DNA of 64,000 nucleotides, from the NCBI RefSeq assembly GCF_037975235.1, contig NZ_CP150241.1:5146001-5210000 (forward strand). Reading direction: 5' to 3'. The stretch's first letter is position 1. Each line of letters starts with the position of its first letter. The notes under the pieces were generated by a model, which was not told where the DNA came from, did not search any database, and saw only the letters and a program-made list of their open reading frames with translations. The translations under genes were made by a program, and so were the position numbers. Of the stretch, positions 9,011 to 17,186 are shown one piece after another. The DNA comes from Paenibacillus sp. FSL R5-0341. Lineage in GTDB: Bacteria; Bacillota; Bacilli; Paenibacillales; Paenibacillaceae.

Positions 9011-9853
9011 CTACTCCGTTAACGACGGGTAACGCCAGTCATCCTCATCACTCTGTTGCTGGTCGCTAACATCTACGGATATACCCGAGTGGTTCCAGCG
9101 GCTAATCATTTCATTGGTCATGTAATGGTAACTTAGATCAAGATGCTTCAGCTTCTTAATCCGTTCACTGGCTAGTAGTGCTTCTGCTCCTTCATCGGAC
9201 AACGTCCCTTGCGATAGATCCAATATTTCAAGTTGATCCAGAATATGTGCATCAGCTGCTGCTTTGGCAATCTCATCCTGAATTTCACTGTCTTTTAGAC
9301 CCAAGTAAACCAGCTGTGGAAATAATCCTTGTTCCAAAAGGGGAAGCACATCTTCAAGTGAACCATCGAAACCATAATTATCCACACCCAGATACAGTTC
9401 CAATTTACGCAATTCAGGCAACTCGGCGTGGGTGATCGAAGATAACACGTCTTTCGGGAGACCACCACAAATAATAATCAATTCTTCAAGCTTGGCATGC
9501 TGAAGTGGTTCCAGACTAAGACCGCTACTGCCCATTACAGAGAATGATTTTAATTCTGGAAAAGCACCCAACAGCGGGGTAAGATTCGTCTGAATAATCC
9601 ACGACACTTCGCACTCTTCGTATCCCATATCCCCGATGAACAGTTTCTTCAATGACGGAAAGCTTGGAGCTGACTCGACGAGTGTGCTCATGAACTCGTC
9701 AGGCGAATTTTCATAAGCCTGTCCCCAATCTCCGATGACCAGACTTTCCAATGAGCTGGCCTCCGGTTTAGCTGCCAGTTCCTTAATTAATTTTTCCATA
9801 CGAATGCCGTCCTCATAATCATCGTAGGATACAACAAGCTTCACTTCTTGCAT
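9011..9853 (-). CDS. Leucine-rich-repeat protein, STM4015 family
   Basis: First gene of the operon. After a short N-terminal strand (VKLVVSYDDYEDG) the protein is built of about eight irregular leucine-rich repeats such as LKKLFIGDMG, LEELIIICGG, LRKLELYLG, LVYLGLKDSEI, LEILDLSQGTL and LKHLDLSY, the last ones being of the LxxLDLS ribonuclease-inhibitor-like type. It has no signal peptide, so it acts in the cytoplasm, presumably as a binding or recognition module for the cluster enzymes. The start was set at the ATG with CGGAGGG 9 nt upstream; an ATG nine codons further up has none. Acidic C-terminal tail. Confidence 0.82.
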   Translation of the reverse strand: MQEVKLVVSYDDYEDGIRMEKLIKELAAKPEASSLESLVIGDWGQAYENSPDEFMSTLVESAPSFPSLKKLFIGDMGYEECEVSWIIQTNLTPLLGAFPELKSFSVMGSSGLSLEPLQHAKLEELIIICGGLPKDVLSSITHAELPELRKLELYLGVDNYGFDGSLEDVLPLLEQGLFPQLVYLGLKDSEIQDEIAKAAADAHILDQLEILDLSQGTLSDEGAEALLASERIKKLKHLDLSYHYMTNEMISRWNHSGISVDVSDQQQSDEDDWRYPSLTE

Positions 9854-9902
9854 GAGCAAATCCCTCCGTTTAAGGTTCATATATGATTCGTTAATTTGAA
9901 TG

Positions 9903-10181
9903 TTAACCTATACCACACAAGGCTTGCAACTTCTTCCAACTCCAGTCCCAATGAGATTCCCAATCGTGCAATGTTAACCATTTCTGACGTAGGTACAGGA
10001 ACACACGTTCTGTATTATGGTCGCAGAAATAGCCATCCTCATTTAGGTATATGGATGGACCTCCCCAAACCTCACTCAAACACTTCATTGCATAGAAAAA
10101 AGCGTTAATGGCGAGTGAACCATTCCATCGGAATGCTTCTATCCTTCCATTAACGCTTTGATGTTTAATCTTATCCTTCAA
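9903..10181 (-). pseudogene. Doubtful 92-codon frame, Trp-rich C-terminal half
   Basis: An open frame of 92 codons starts at TTG inside the end of rdgB and stops 49 bp before the leucine-rich-repeat gene. Its first half is translated from a strong terminator hairpin and lacks a ribosome site; the only internal ATG (10085) also lacks one, although GGGGAGG occurs slightly further in with no start codon after it. The C-terminal half (NEDGYFCDHNTERVFLYL, then HDWESHWDWSWKKL) looks protein-like. Most likely a gene remnant or chance frame; a short leader-less gene of the downstream operon cannot be excluded. Confidence 0.35.
10099..10159 (-). terminator. Terminator downstream of rph-rdgB
   Basis: A perfect 13-bp stem (AAGCGTTAATGG and its complement) encloses a second small hairpin (CATTCC, 3 nt, GGAATG). 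On the minus strand the outer stem is followed by a T-run, as expected for a Rho-independent terminator 12 bp after the rdgB stop. It separates gerM-rph-rdgB from the STM4015-4011-like operon. Confidence 0.85.
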
Positions 10182-10794
10182 GTCTGGATACGAGTGCTCT
10201 CAGCGCATGACCACGGTGGCTAATCGCCTGCTTTTGCTCGAGCGTCAGCTCCGCCATCGTCATCTCATATTCAGGTACATAGAAGAGTGGATCATATCCA
10301 AAACCGCCAGCACCTGCAGCTTGAGCCGTGATCCAGCCTTCCGCAGTGCCTTCCGATTCATACTTATCACCAGTTGTCGGATCGTACAGTACCAGCGCAC
10401 AGACGAAACGAGCTGGACTTAGTAGCGGTTGCTCGGTGTCCTCACCGGATTTCAACGATTCCAGCCTCTCCAGCAACTTCGCATTATTCTGTGCATCCGT
10501 TGCTCCTTCGCCTGCATATCTCGCTGAATATACGCCTGGCTCACCGTCCAACAGATCTACGCAAAGTCCCGAATCGTCTGCCAGAACGGGCAAACCAAGC
10601 GCATCACCAACCGCTTTGGCTTTCTTCCAGGCATTCTCCGCGAACGTTACGCCGTCTTCCACCACATCCGGCAGCTCCGGATAGTCAAACATGCTCTTAA
10701 CCTCTTTGCCAAGCGGTGCGAAAGCATGAGCGAATTCACGGACTTTACCTGCATTGCGGGTTGCGACAATGAGAATTGGGCTGTCCAAACTCAT
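10171..10794 (-). CDS. rdgB: XTP/dITP diphosphatase (RdgB/HAM1 family)
   Basis: It removes non-canonical purine nucleotides (dITP, XTP) by pyrophosphohydrolysis in the cytoplasm. The N-terminal substrate motif ATRNAGKVREF is present, followed by ADDSGLCVDLL, GEPGVYSARYAG, GFGYDPLFYVPE and the C-terminal SHRGHALRAL, covering the whole family fold in 207 residues. It begins 1 bp after the stop of rph, a close pairing known from Bacillus (ysnA). Terminator shortly downstream. Confidence 0.95.
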   Translation of the reverse strand: MSLDSPILIVATRNAGKVREFAHAFAPLGKEVKSMFDYPELPDVVEDGVTFAENAWKKAKAVGDALGLPVLADDSGLCVDLLDGEPGVYSARYAGEGATDAQNNAKLLERLESLKSGEDTEQPLLSPARFVCALVLYDPTTGDKYESEGTAEGWITAQAAGAGGFGYDPLFYVPEYEMTMAELTLEQKQAISHRGHALRALVSRLEG

Positions 10795-10795
10795 C

Positions 10796-11551
10796 TTACG
10801 CTTCCCCTAATCCACGTGCGCCGATCTTGAGCGCAATCGGTCCAAGTACTTCTTTTTGACGCTCGATCATCTCCAGAATTCCCTGCTCGCCCAGTTCCAA
10901 CATGGCGTTCAGCTCACGGCGATCAAATGGTGCTTCCTCGCCTGTTCCCTGTAACTCAACGTATTTACCTCCACCTGTCATCACCAGGTTCATGTCTACC
11001 TTGGCTTTGGAATCTTCATCATAGTTCAGATCCAGTACAGGTTGTTCACCCACAACACCCACGCTTACCGCTGCAATGAAATCCGTAATCGGAAATACTT
11101 GCAGTTTGTGCTGTTGGGAAATCTTGTTTACGGCAAGCGCCAGCGCTAAAAATGCACCGGTAATGGACGTTGTGCGTGTGCCTCCGTCGGCTTGAATGAC
11201 ATCACAGTCCAGCGTAATGGTACGCTCACCAAGAGCCTGCAAATTCACTACCGAGCGCAGTGCCCGACCAATCAGACGCTGGATTTCCATCGTGCGTCCA
11301 GTTAATTTGCCACGATTGGCTTCACGTTGGTTCCGAGTATGTGTTGCACGTGGCAGCATGGAATATTCAGCCGTTACCCAGCCTTTACCCTGCCCTTTCA
11401 TAAAGGGAGGAACACGTTCCTCTACTGTCGCTGTACAGATTACTTTTGTATCTCCAACTTCAATCAGTACAGAGCCCTCGGCGTATTTATTCGTGTTCAC
11501 TGTTAAATTCAGCGGGCGCAGCTGTTCGCTGGTTCGTCCGTTTGATCTCAT
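10796..11551 (-). CDS. rph: Ribonuclease PH
   Basis: A phosphorolytic 3'-5' exoribonuclease that trims tRNA 3' ends. The N-terminus MRSNGRTSEQLRPL, the RNA-binding stretch EYSMLPRATHTRNQREA, GRTMEIQRLIGRALR and CDVIQADGGTRTTSI with the phosphate-binding region are all present; 251 residues is the normal length. It precedes rdgB almost without a gap and follows gerM on the same strand, as in Bacillus subtilis (gerM-rph-ysnA). A 166-bp inverted-repeat element lies upstream, in the gerM-rph gap. Confidence 0.96.
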   Translation of the reverse strand: MRSNGRTSEQLRPLNLTVNTNKYAEGSVLIEVGDTKVICTATVEERVPPFMKGQGKGWVTAEYSMLPRATHTRNQREANRGKLTGRTMEIQRLIGRALRSVVNLQALGERTITLDCDVIQADGGTRTTSITGAFLALALAVNKISQQHKLQVFPITDFIAAVSVGVVGEQPVLDLNYDEDSKAKVDMNLVMTGGGKYVELQGTGEEAPFDRRELNAMLELGEQGILEMIERQKEVLGPIALKIGARGLGEA

Positions 11552-11614
11552 TTTTTCTGCCTCCTACGACTTAAGCATCCTGTAATGTTGAGCTTGTTCA
11601 CACTTTTAGAGATT

Positions 11615-11780
11615 GTTCAAAAAGCTCGCTTTTGATTACGAAAGATGCCTTAAGGCATCATCAGCATCGAATATGGAATTCAGCCGAAATGTCCGTTGCT
11701 CACGTAGTTTGTCTACGCTCCGCTACTCCATTTCTAGCTTCATCCCATCTTCTCGGTCCTGAAAACCGATCTTTTTGAAC
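11615..11780. repeat. 166-bp element with terminal inverted repeats (MITE-like)
   Basis: The left end GTTCAAAAAGCTCGCTTTTG and the reverse complement of the right end GTTCAAAAAGATCGGTTTTC match at 17 of 20 positions, with the outer 10 bp perfect. There is no coding frame inside. It fills most of the 300-bp gap between gerM and rph. No target-site duplication is obvious. The left terminal sequence with its flank recurs near 18137-18154 (17 of 18 identical). I recall similar sequence scattered in Paenibacillus intergenic regions, but this was not checked. Confidence 0.65.
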
Positions 11781-11851
11781 ACGTATTTTACGAATCCCTT
11801 ATATTTTACCAAAGAGTTCGGTTAAAAGCATCCTTAAGCATTTCCCGGTCA

Positions 11852-12907
11852 TTAAATCGGAATTTCGTTGATATATTCAGGCTTGGAAACAGGCGCACTG
11901 TAATCTCGGTTGTCGTCACCCATGACCGTTTTTTGGCCGTTCCATTCGATCTGCACTTTGGCATCCTTGCCGGCTGTATTCTCCGCAGTCGTTAATACCA
12001 CAGACTGTAACAGCTCACTTGGTACGATATCCCCTTCGGCAAACATATCATCTTTCAGCGCAACTGTTACTGTGCCATCCTCTGCTGTTTTGACCGATTG
12101 CAGTTCCGTTCCGCCTGTCATGACCTCTTCCAATTCGCCGCCTTTGTCAGGTCCCTTGATCAGCTCATTCAATGCTGCCTGCACCCGATCCTCACCAGGT
12201 GTGACCAGACGTGTAACCGGAACATAATATTGGATGCCCGCTGGCGAAGCAGCGGAGAAATAGACCGTTACCGGACTGCTGTTGGTCACAAACGCATCAC
12301 CCAGATCCAGATTGATTCCTACAGCCCGATTCAGCGGTTCAGGCAACGGCGTGCTGTTTACCGGCATTTGAGTTAACTTTTTACCATCGACCCAGATCTG
12401 TACATTCTCCACATCCGGGGTTCCCGTCAATGTCCACGTGACAGCTTCTAGCATTTTCCGTTCTTCCTTCGCATCATACTTGGCAAAATTACCCGAGAAC
12501 TCCACGACCGCCAGCTTGTCATCCGCATGGATCGTTACATTTTGCACAACCGTTCCCTGTGGAAGAACACCCTGGAATCCTTCAGGCAACATCCCGGCAT
12601 AGGCCCCGCCTGTGACAAGTGTATCCAGAGCTGTCTTCGGACTGCTGGCATCTGTTCCAGAAGGAAGGGTCAGGGATACCGGAGCGAGCAGCCCCTGCTG
12701 GTCTTGCAGATATACCGTCGTTAGTGGAAGCGTTGCGAGTGCCCCATTTCCTTCGGCTGCCTGAATCATGGCTGCTTCCTGAATGGGCGGTGGTGGATCA
12801 ACAGCTTCGGAAGACTGTGCTCCAAACATGCCGCAGCCTGACAACACCATAGGAATGCTCAGCAGCGCAGCTGCCGATACCGTACGCAAAGATTGGATCT
12901 TTCTCAT
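11852..12907 (-). CDS. gerM: GerM-type sporulation/germination lipoprotein
   Basis: A membrane-anchored lipoprotein of the spore-forming programme; in Bacillus GerM is needed for normal sporulation and germination and helps assemble the SpoIIIA-SpoIIQ channel. The signal peptide ends in lipobox LSGC about 25 residues in. Two GerM domains follow, the first with TVYLQDQQG..VVEFSGNF, the second with TVYFSAASP..VTVALKDDMF. The start is the ATG after GAGGGGGA; an ATG 14 codons upstream lacks a site. Synteny with rph-rdgB supports the name. It faces the YutG/PgpA-like gene across about 190 bp. Confidence 0.9.
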   Translation of the reverse strand: MRKIQSLRTVSAAALLSIPMVLSGCGMFGAQSSEAVDPPPPIQEAAMIQAAEGNGALATLPLTTVYLQDQQGLLAPVSLTLPSGTDASSPKTALDTLVTGGAYAGMLPEGFQGVLPQGTVVQNVTIHADDKLAVVEFSGNFAKYDAKEERKMLEAVTWTLTGTPDVENVQIWVDGKKLTQMPVNSTPLPEPLNRAVGINLDLGDAFVTNSSPVTVYFSAASPAGIQYYVPVTRLVTPGEDRVQAALNELIKGPDKGGELEEVMTGGTELQSVKTAEDGTVTVALKDDMFAEGDIVPSELLQSVVLTTAENTAGKDAKVQIEWNGQKTVMGDDNRDYSAPVSKPEYINEIPI

Positions 12908-13099
12908 GATCACGTTCCCCCTCATCATTTTTACAGTTTGTACTACCATGTATACGAGCCTTTGTCCAAAAAATAACTAAAAGATAATCGCTTCGCTGAA
13001 AACTTATAAGTTCTATTATCTTAAAGAAACGTAAAACAGGTTAATACGTATTAGGAAGCAAGAGTAGGGACATTGCTAACTTCAGAGGAGGAATCGCCC

Positions 13100-13666
13100 A
13101 TGGAACATCCTGAGCAAGAGAAAATCCCTTATAGCCTGAATAGCCGCAAAGTCGCGGAGGCAACAAGGGAATGGCTGCATAAGCGGGGCGTCACGATCCC
13201 TGAGATCGCAGAACTGGTCATGTTATTGCAGAAAAAATATTATCCAGGTCTTACGATAGAAGAATGTATCGAAAATGTGGAGATGGTTCTCCGTAAACGC
13301 GAGGTACAGAACGCTGTCCTGACCGGTATTCAGCTTGATATCCTTGCAGAACAGGGTCAGCTCATATCTCCTTTGCAGGAGATGATTGAGAACGATGAAG
13401 GCCTATATGGCGTGGATGAGATTTTGGCATTCTCCATCGTCAATGTATATGGCAGCATTGGATTTACGAATTACGGTTATGTGGACAAGCTGAAGCCAGG
13501 AGTGCTCGAACGACTAAACGACAAGAGCTTGGGCCCTGTCCACACGTTCTTCGATGATATTGTCGGTGCGATTGCATCGGCAGCGAGCAGCCGGATCGCC
13601 CATCGCAAACAATCCGAGCTTGAAGAAGCGCTGGGAGAAAAACCTGTCAGCGATGACACGGTATAA
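13100..13666 (+). CDS. YutG-like phosphatidylglycerophosphatase A family protein
   Basis: It resembles Bacillus YutG, a PgpA-type phosphatase family thought to dephosphorylate phosphatidylglycerophosphate. Recognisable segments are SLNSRKVAEATREWL, MLLQKKYYPGLTIEECIENV, DEGLYGVDEILAFSIVNVYG, IGFTNYGYVDKLKPG and TFFDDIVGAIASAASSRIAH. The start is the ATG preceded by AGGAGG (8 nt); an upstream TTG-initiated extension of nine codons is rejected. It lacks the several membrane helices of proteobacterial PgpA, so membrane attachment is unclear. Monocistronic, ending at a very strong hairpin. Confidence 0.85.
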   Translation: MEHPEQEKIPYSLNSRKVAEATREWLHKRGVTIPEIAELVMLLQKKYYPGLTIEECIENVEMVLRKREVQNAVLTGIQLDILAEQGQLISPLQEMIENDEGLYGVDEILAFSIVNVYGSIGFTNYGYVDKLKPGVLERLNDKSLGPVHTFFDDIVGAIASAASSRIAHRKQSELEEALGEKPVSDDTV

Positions 13667-13755
13667 CGTGTAACTCGTTTCATATCTGAAGTCATACCGA
13701 ACATTGGACATGTGTGTGCATGTTTGGTGAAATAACTGTTCAATAAGAAGATATC

Positions 13756-13803
13756 TGCACATGCAAAAGAAGCGGCCTGATGGCCGCTTCTTTTGCATGT
13801 GCA
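13756..13803. terminator. Bidirectional terminator with a perfect 22-bp stem
   Basis: A 22-bp perfect inverted repeat with a TGAT loop (core GAAGCGGCC / GGCCGCTTC) lies between the convergent YutG-like and ferric-reductase-like genes; A/T runs inside the stem flank the GC core on both sides. Unusually long, but best explained as a two-way terminator. Confidence 0.85.
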
Positions 13804-13831
13804 CGATACATATTGCATGATTCACACGTTA

Positions 13832-14485
13832 TTATTTCAGATGCTTAGGTCGTACCGTTCCGACCAAACCAAAACCTTCAATCCGCTTCTGCTCAGCAGC
13901 TGGCTCAGATGGTGTCCATTTCGGTCCAATCGTGATTTCCGGGCCTTTTCGCTCTCGCAACATGCCACGCAGCACCGTGATACCGAGGATGCTGAGTCCC
14001 GTAAATACATACATCATCCGCATGATGATATTGCTAGAATCCGTCCCGGTAACCATGCCGTGAACCAACAGACTAATGAACACCGGATAGGACAGCATGT
14101 GGAACATGAACCACCATTTACGGCCCAGCTTGTTCCGCAGATCACTGGATAACAGGACGATCACTAATCCGTAGAAGGCTAACGTTCCCAGACCACTGCC
14201 GATCGGATGCACAGAGGCGGTAAAAGGAATCAGAAGTTCTCCCCAGGTAAACGGGCTGTAGTGATCAATATATAACGTTAACGCATGCACGAGTCCAAGT
14301 CCGAAGGCGAGCCAGGTCGTTCGTGTATGCCATTTGAACATGGCTGCTTTCGGTTTACCTTTGGCCATAGGCATCCCTTGCGCAATACCCAGAAATACTC
14401 CGGCAAAGAGCAGCACATAAGCAGCAATCCCACTAATTCGAATGATATTCCACGTCGGCAGGTAATCTACAATCCATTGTGCCAT
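13832..14485 (-). CDS. Ferric-reductase-like transmembrane protein
   Basis: An integral membrane protein with about five to six helices (for example ISGIAAYVLLFAGVFLGI, LGTLAFYGLVIVLLSS, MLSYPVFISLLVHGMV) and membrane histidines at HTRTTWL, GLVHALT and FMFHML that could bind haem, as in the YedZ/ferric-reductase-like family. The start is the ATG with GGGGGAG 6 nt upstream. It is the last gene of a three-gene unit with apbE and a small Ser/Asn-rich membrane protein, which suggests extracytoplasmic electron transfer involving covalently bound flavin. Electron donor and acceptor are not visible. Confidence 0.8.
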   Translation of the reverse strand: MAQWIVDYLPTWNIIRISGIAAYVLLFAGVFLGIAQGMPMAKGKPKAAMFKWHTRTTWLAFGLGLVHALTLYIDHYSPFTWGELLIPFTASVHPIGSGLGTLAFYGLVIVLLSSDLRNKLGRKWWFMFHMLSYPVFISLLVHGMVTGTDSSNIIMRMMYVFTGLSILGITVLRGMLRERKGPEITIGPKWTPSEPAAEQKRIEGFGLVGTVRPKHLK

Positions 14486-14516
14486 AACCGGCTCCCCCAT
14501 ATCTGTTAGACTTGTC

Positions 14517-15560
14517 CTATATTAGACTGAAGCGATGATCCGGATCAAAACCGGGCCAGTGCTCAGCGAGCGTATCCGTATTCCCTCTAAAGTAAGTACT
14601 CCCATCCCGTGTCATCCACAGGACGTCATGCCGATCATAATGTCGATTTAACCAGCCCACCGCTTCGGCACTTCCCAGAATGCAGACCGTCTTGGCAATA
14701 ATCTCGCATTGTGACGCATGCTGTCCGAGAACGGTACACTGTAGCACATCCGTATCCGCCGGTTCCATCGTACGGGGGTCAATGAGGTGATGTGCAAGGC
14801 TACCATCTGCATTCTGCCATTGTCTGCGGGAAATACCTGAAGTGGCAACAGCTCCTCGCTGTACACGGACCGCACCTGACACATTCCCCTGATCCTGCAA
14901 AGGATCAGCTACTTGCAAGGTCCACTGTGGGTGGTCTGGTGTACCCCATACTTGAATATCTCCACCCGCGTTAATCAACCCGGCCGGAATATGCAATGTT
15001 CGCTGTAACCAGTCTGCGATGCGCTCCACTGCCCAGCCCTTAACGATTCCTCCCAGGTCCAGCTCAGCTCCGGGGTCCAGATGAACCATCCGGCTGCCTT
15101 CCCGCTGAATCCAACTCGGACGGCTGTGGTCATATCGATCTTCTATCAATCCTGAACCATCAGGTGTTTTCGTTCGCAATATGCGTTCAAGCAATGGACG
15201 TTGCGATTGTCGTTGTTGCACCTTCTCAAAGCTTAGATCGTATCCCGAAGCCTGAAGAGCCTGCGAGATGCCCGGTTGAAAAATCCCTTCGGTCAGCCCA
15301 ATATATCCGTAAGCCAGACTCAAAACCTCATCCATTGCAGCAGAGATCGGCATCCATCCGGTCGAACCATTCAGACGATTCAGTTCACTGTCTGCCACAA
15401 ATCGGCTGAAGCGCTGCTCCTGGGTCTCAAACCAATTCTTCACCAAGGTTGCTGCATGTTCAGCTTCTTCCCGTCCAGCGGACAGTTGCACTTCAACATC
15501 CGTGTTCATCGCACGGAATTGAAACCGGAGCGGACGAGTGACTTGCTCCGTGCGGCTCAT
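14517..15560 (-). CDS. apbE: FAD:protein FMN transferase (ApbE)
   Basis: It transfers FMN from FAD to a Thr/Ser of a target protein. Motifs visible are FRAMNTDVEVQL at the N-terminus, DLGGIVKGWAVERIADWL, LINAGGDIQVWG, VATSGISRRQW and HHLIDPRTMEPAD, in the order expected for ApbE. No signal peptide or lipobox is seen, so it probably works inside the cell or is anchored by a partner. It overlaps the preceding small gene by 4 nt. Neither neighbour shows a clear FMN-binding domain or canonical flavinylation motif, so the acceptor protein is unknown. Confidence 0.92.
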   Translation of the reverse strand: MSRTEQVTRPLRFQFRAMNTDVEVQLSAGREEAEHAATLVKNWFETQEQRFSRFVADSELNRLNGSTGWMPISAAMDEVLSLAYGYIGLTEGIFQPGISQALQASGYDLSFEKVQQRQSQRPLLERILRTKTPDGSGLIEDRYDHSRPSWIQREGSRMVHLDPGAELDLGGIVKGWAVERIADWLQRTLHIPAGLINAGGDIQVWGTPDHPQWTLQVADPLQDQGNVSGAVRVQRGAVATSGISRRQWQNADGSLAHHLIDPRTMEPADTDVLQCTVLGQHASQCEIIAKTVCILGSAEAVGWLNRHYDRHDVLWMTRDGSTYFRGNTDTLAEHWPGFDPDHRFSLI

Positions 15561-15973
15561 GATGCACCTGTACGTGACTGATAGTTGCCACTGCTGTACC
15601 CGGAGTCAGTACCCTGGTTATTTTGTCCATAACGCTGAGAATCTGAATAACTTCCCTTGTCAATCATGCTTTGGTCCGCCCCAGCGGATTGTGTGCTATC
15701 AGATGTTCCATTATCTTGACTATCATTATTGTCATTGTCCTGCGTATTCCAGTTGTGGCTGTCCGTTGTGCTACTGATCCATTCATCCATCACATCATCA
15801 CGCGTATCCACCTGACTTGAAGCAGTAACACTTGTGTCTGCGCCATTCGCTGCTGCATAAGCCACATCAAAGGCATCCGAAGTTCTTACATATTGAAAGA
15901 GTGCAGCCACGGTCAACGTTGCTGCCGCTGAAGCTTGCCATTTTCTCCATTGATTCCGTTTTCTTCTGGTCAT
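15557..15973 (-). CDS. Small membrane-anchored Ser/Asn/Asp/Gln-rich protein
   Basis: A basic N-terminus (MTRRKRNQWRKWQ) and one hydrophobic segment (ASAAATLTVAALFQYV) predict an inside-to-outside anchor or uncleaved signal. The remaining 100 residues are low-complexity, rich in Ser, Asn, Asp, Gln, Gly and Thr, and likely disordered outside the membrane. It is the first gene of the apbE/ferric-reductase-like unit, with coupled translation into apbE. Function unknown; it may be a surface linker or the flavin acceptor, though no typical ApbE target motif is obvious (NGADTSVT is the nearest Thr-containing stretch). Confidence 0.75.
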   Translation of the reverse strand: MTRRKRNQWRKWQASAAATLTVAALFQYVRTSDAFDVAYAAANGADTSVTASSQVDTRDDVMDEWISSTTDSHNWNTQDNDNNDSQDNGTSDSTQSAGADQSMIDKGSYSDSQRYGQNNQGTDSGYSSGNYQSRTGAS

Positions 15974-16080
15974 CGCTCTTCCCTGCTTTCTTTAGGGTGT
16001 GTCTCCAAACGCTCCCTAGCGAAGTTCATAGATGTATCATAGGCGCGCTGGCTTAAAAATAGATGAATGAACCGTTAAGA

Positions 16081-16127
16081 GAGGCTAAAAAGGCCCAGAA
16101 CAGGTGAATTTCCTGTCCCGAGCCTCT
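16081..16127 (-). terminator. Terminator after the MBL-fold hydrolase gene
   Basis: Read on the minus strand, GGCTCGGGACAGG pairs imperfectly with CCTGTTCTGGGCC and is followed by TTTTT; an outer AGGCTC/GAGGCT-type pairing extends it. It lies 44 bp past the stop codon. Confidence 0.8.
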
Positions 16128-16170
16128 ATATAGGATCGCATTATGATTTCATATCCATATCATCATTCCG

Positions 16171-17154
16171 TTAGAATCGAAAATAGAACGTGCCATCCGG
16201 TTGCTTCTCTTGCTTCACTACTTTGCGTCGAATTAACTCCTGCAAATGGGCCAATGTCTCACTCATGGCAAATCGCAGTTGATGGGTGCCAAGTCGATTG
16301 CCAAACATGTGCACACAGATGTCATAGGCATTCGCCGGTGACTCCTGAATTCGCTCCGTCATCTTCTGAAGGCGTTCCTCGTGATGAGCGAGCAGATGAA
16401 CTGTCCGTTCATTGAACTGTGCAAAAGGATTCCGATGCCCCGGATACGCCTGCTTGACATTCAGAGCCCCGAGACGATGCAATCCTTCCATATAAGACAA
16501 TAAAGGCTCAGGATCACTGCCCGGTTGCAGACTGATATTCGGTGAAATCTGGGGCAATACGGCATCTCCGCACAGAATCTCCATGGACTCCGGGGCATAA
16601 AAGGATAAATGACCGGGGGCATGTCCACCCGTCTCCACAGCAACCCAACGTTTCCCGCCCATATCGAGCCACTCACCGTCTTCAATAGGTGTCACCTTCG
16701 GAAGTGGTGTGATCTGTGAAGTAAATGCCTTCATATGTTCATGCATCTGCTCTGTCTTGTCTTCCGGCATTCCGTGGCTTCCATAATAATCAGGTAATAA
16801 TATATTAATATGTGAATCAGGTCCCCACATATAATCGGCCTCTTGGCGGGATCTTGCGGACATTCGAACGGCTGCCCCCGTCATCTGTTGCATCCAACCT
16901 GACAACCCAAGATGATCCGGGTGATGATGAGTCAACACAATTTGATGGATATTGTCAAAGGACAGACCGAGATCTGCCAGCGCTTCATGCCACTCCAGTT
17001 CCGTTTCCGAATTACGCGGCCCCGGGTCTATAATCGTGATCGTTCCATCTGGTTGAGACAACACATAACTGTTGACCCATCGCAAGGGAAAAGACATGGT
17101 AATCTTGACCCGGTGTATGCCCTCTGTCATGGACATCTCTTCTGTTCGCTTCAT
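16171..17154 (-). CDS. Metallo-beta-lactamase-fold hydrolase
   Basis: A cytoplasmic binuclear-metal hydrolase of the glyoxalase II-like branch. The metal motif HxHxDH is seen as LTHHHPDHLGLSG; further ligands are in GGHAPGHLSFY, LCGDAVLP and AYPGHRNPF. A C-terminal helical winged region (AHLQELIRRKVVKQE..) resembles the extension of YqjP-type members. The start was placed at the ATG after a GGGGA-rich stretch; a GTG 12 codons upstream overlaps the methyltransferase stop and is the alternative. Substrate unknown. It follows the methyltransferase closely and probably shares its transcript. Confidence 0.87.
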   Translation of the reverse strand: MKRTEEMSMTEGIHRVKITMSFPLRWVNSYVLSQPDGTITIIDPGPRNSETELEWHEALADLGLSFDNIHQIVLTHHHPDHLGLSGWMQQMTGAAVRMSARSRQEADYMWGPDSHINILLPDYYGSHGMPEDKTEQMHEHMKAFTSQITPLPKVTPIEDGEWLDMGGKRWVAVETGGHAPGHLSFYAPESMEILCGDAVLPQISPNISLQPGSDPEPLLSYMEGLHRLGALNVKQAYPGHRNPFAQFNERTVHLLAHHEERLQKMTERIQESPANAYDICVHMFGNRLGTHQLRFAMSETLAHLQELIRRKVVKQEKQPDGTFYFRF

Positions 17155-17186
17155 CTGTCCCCATTCCCCTTCCAGACTATCTTTGT

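Noticed and set aside
9903..10085. The WDWSW stretch resembles the darobactin core WNWSKSF, hinting at a RiPP precursor
   Set aside because: No ribosome site, no leader-like sequence, overlap with a terminator, and the nearby radical SAM proteins do not look like DarE. Recorded only as a curiosity.
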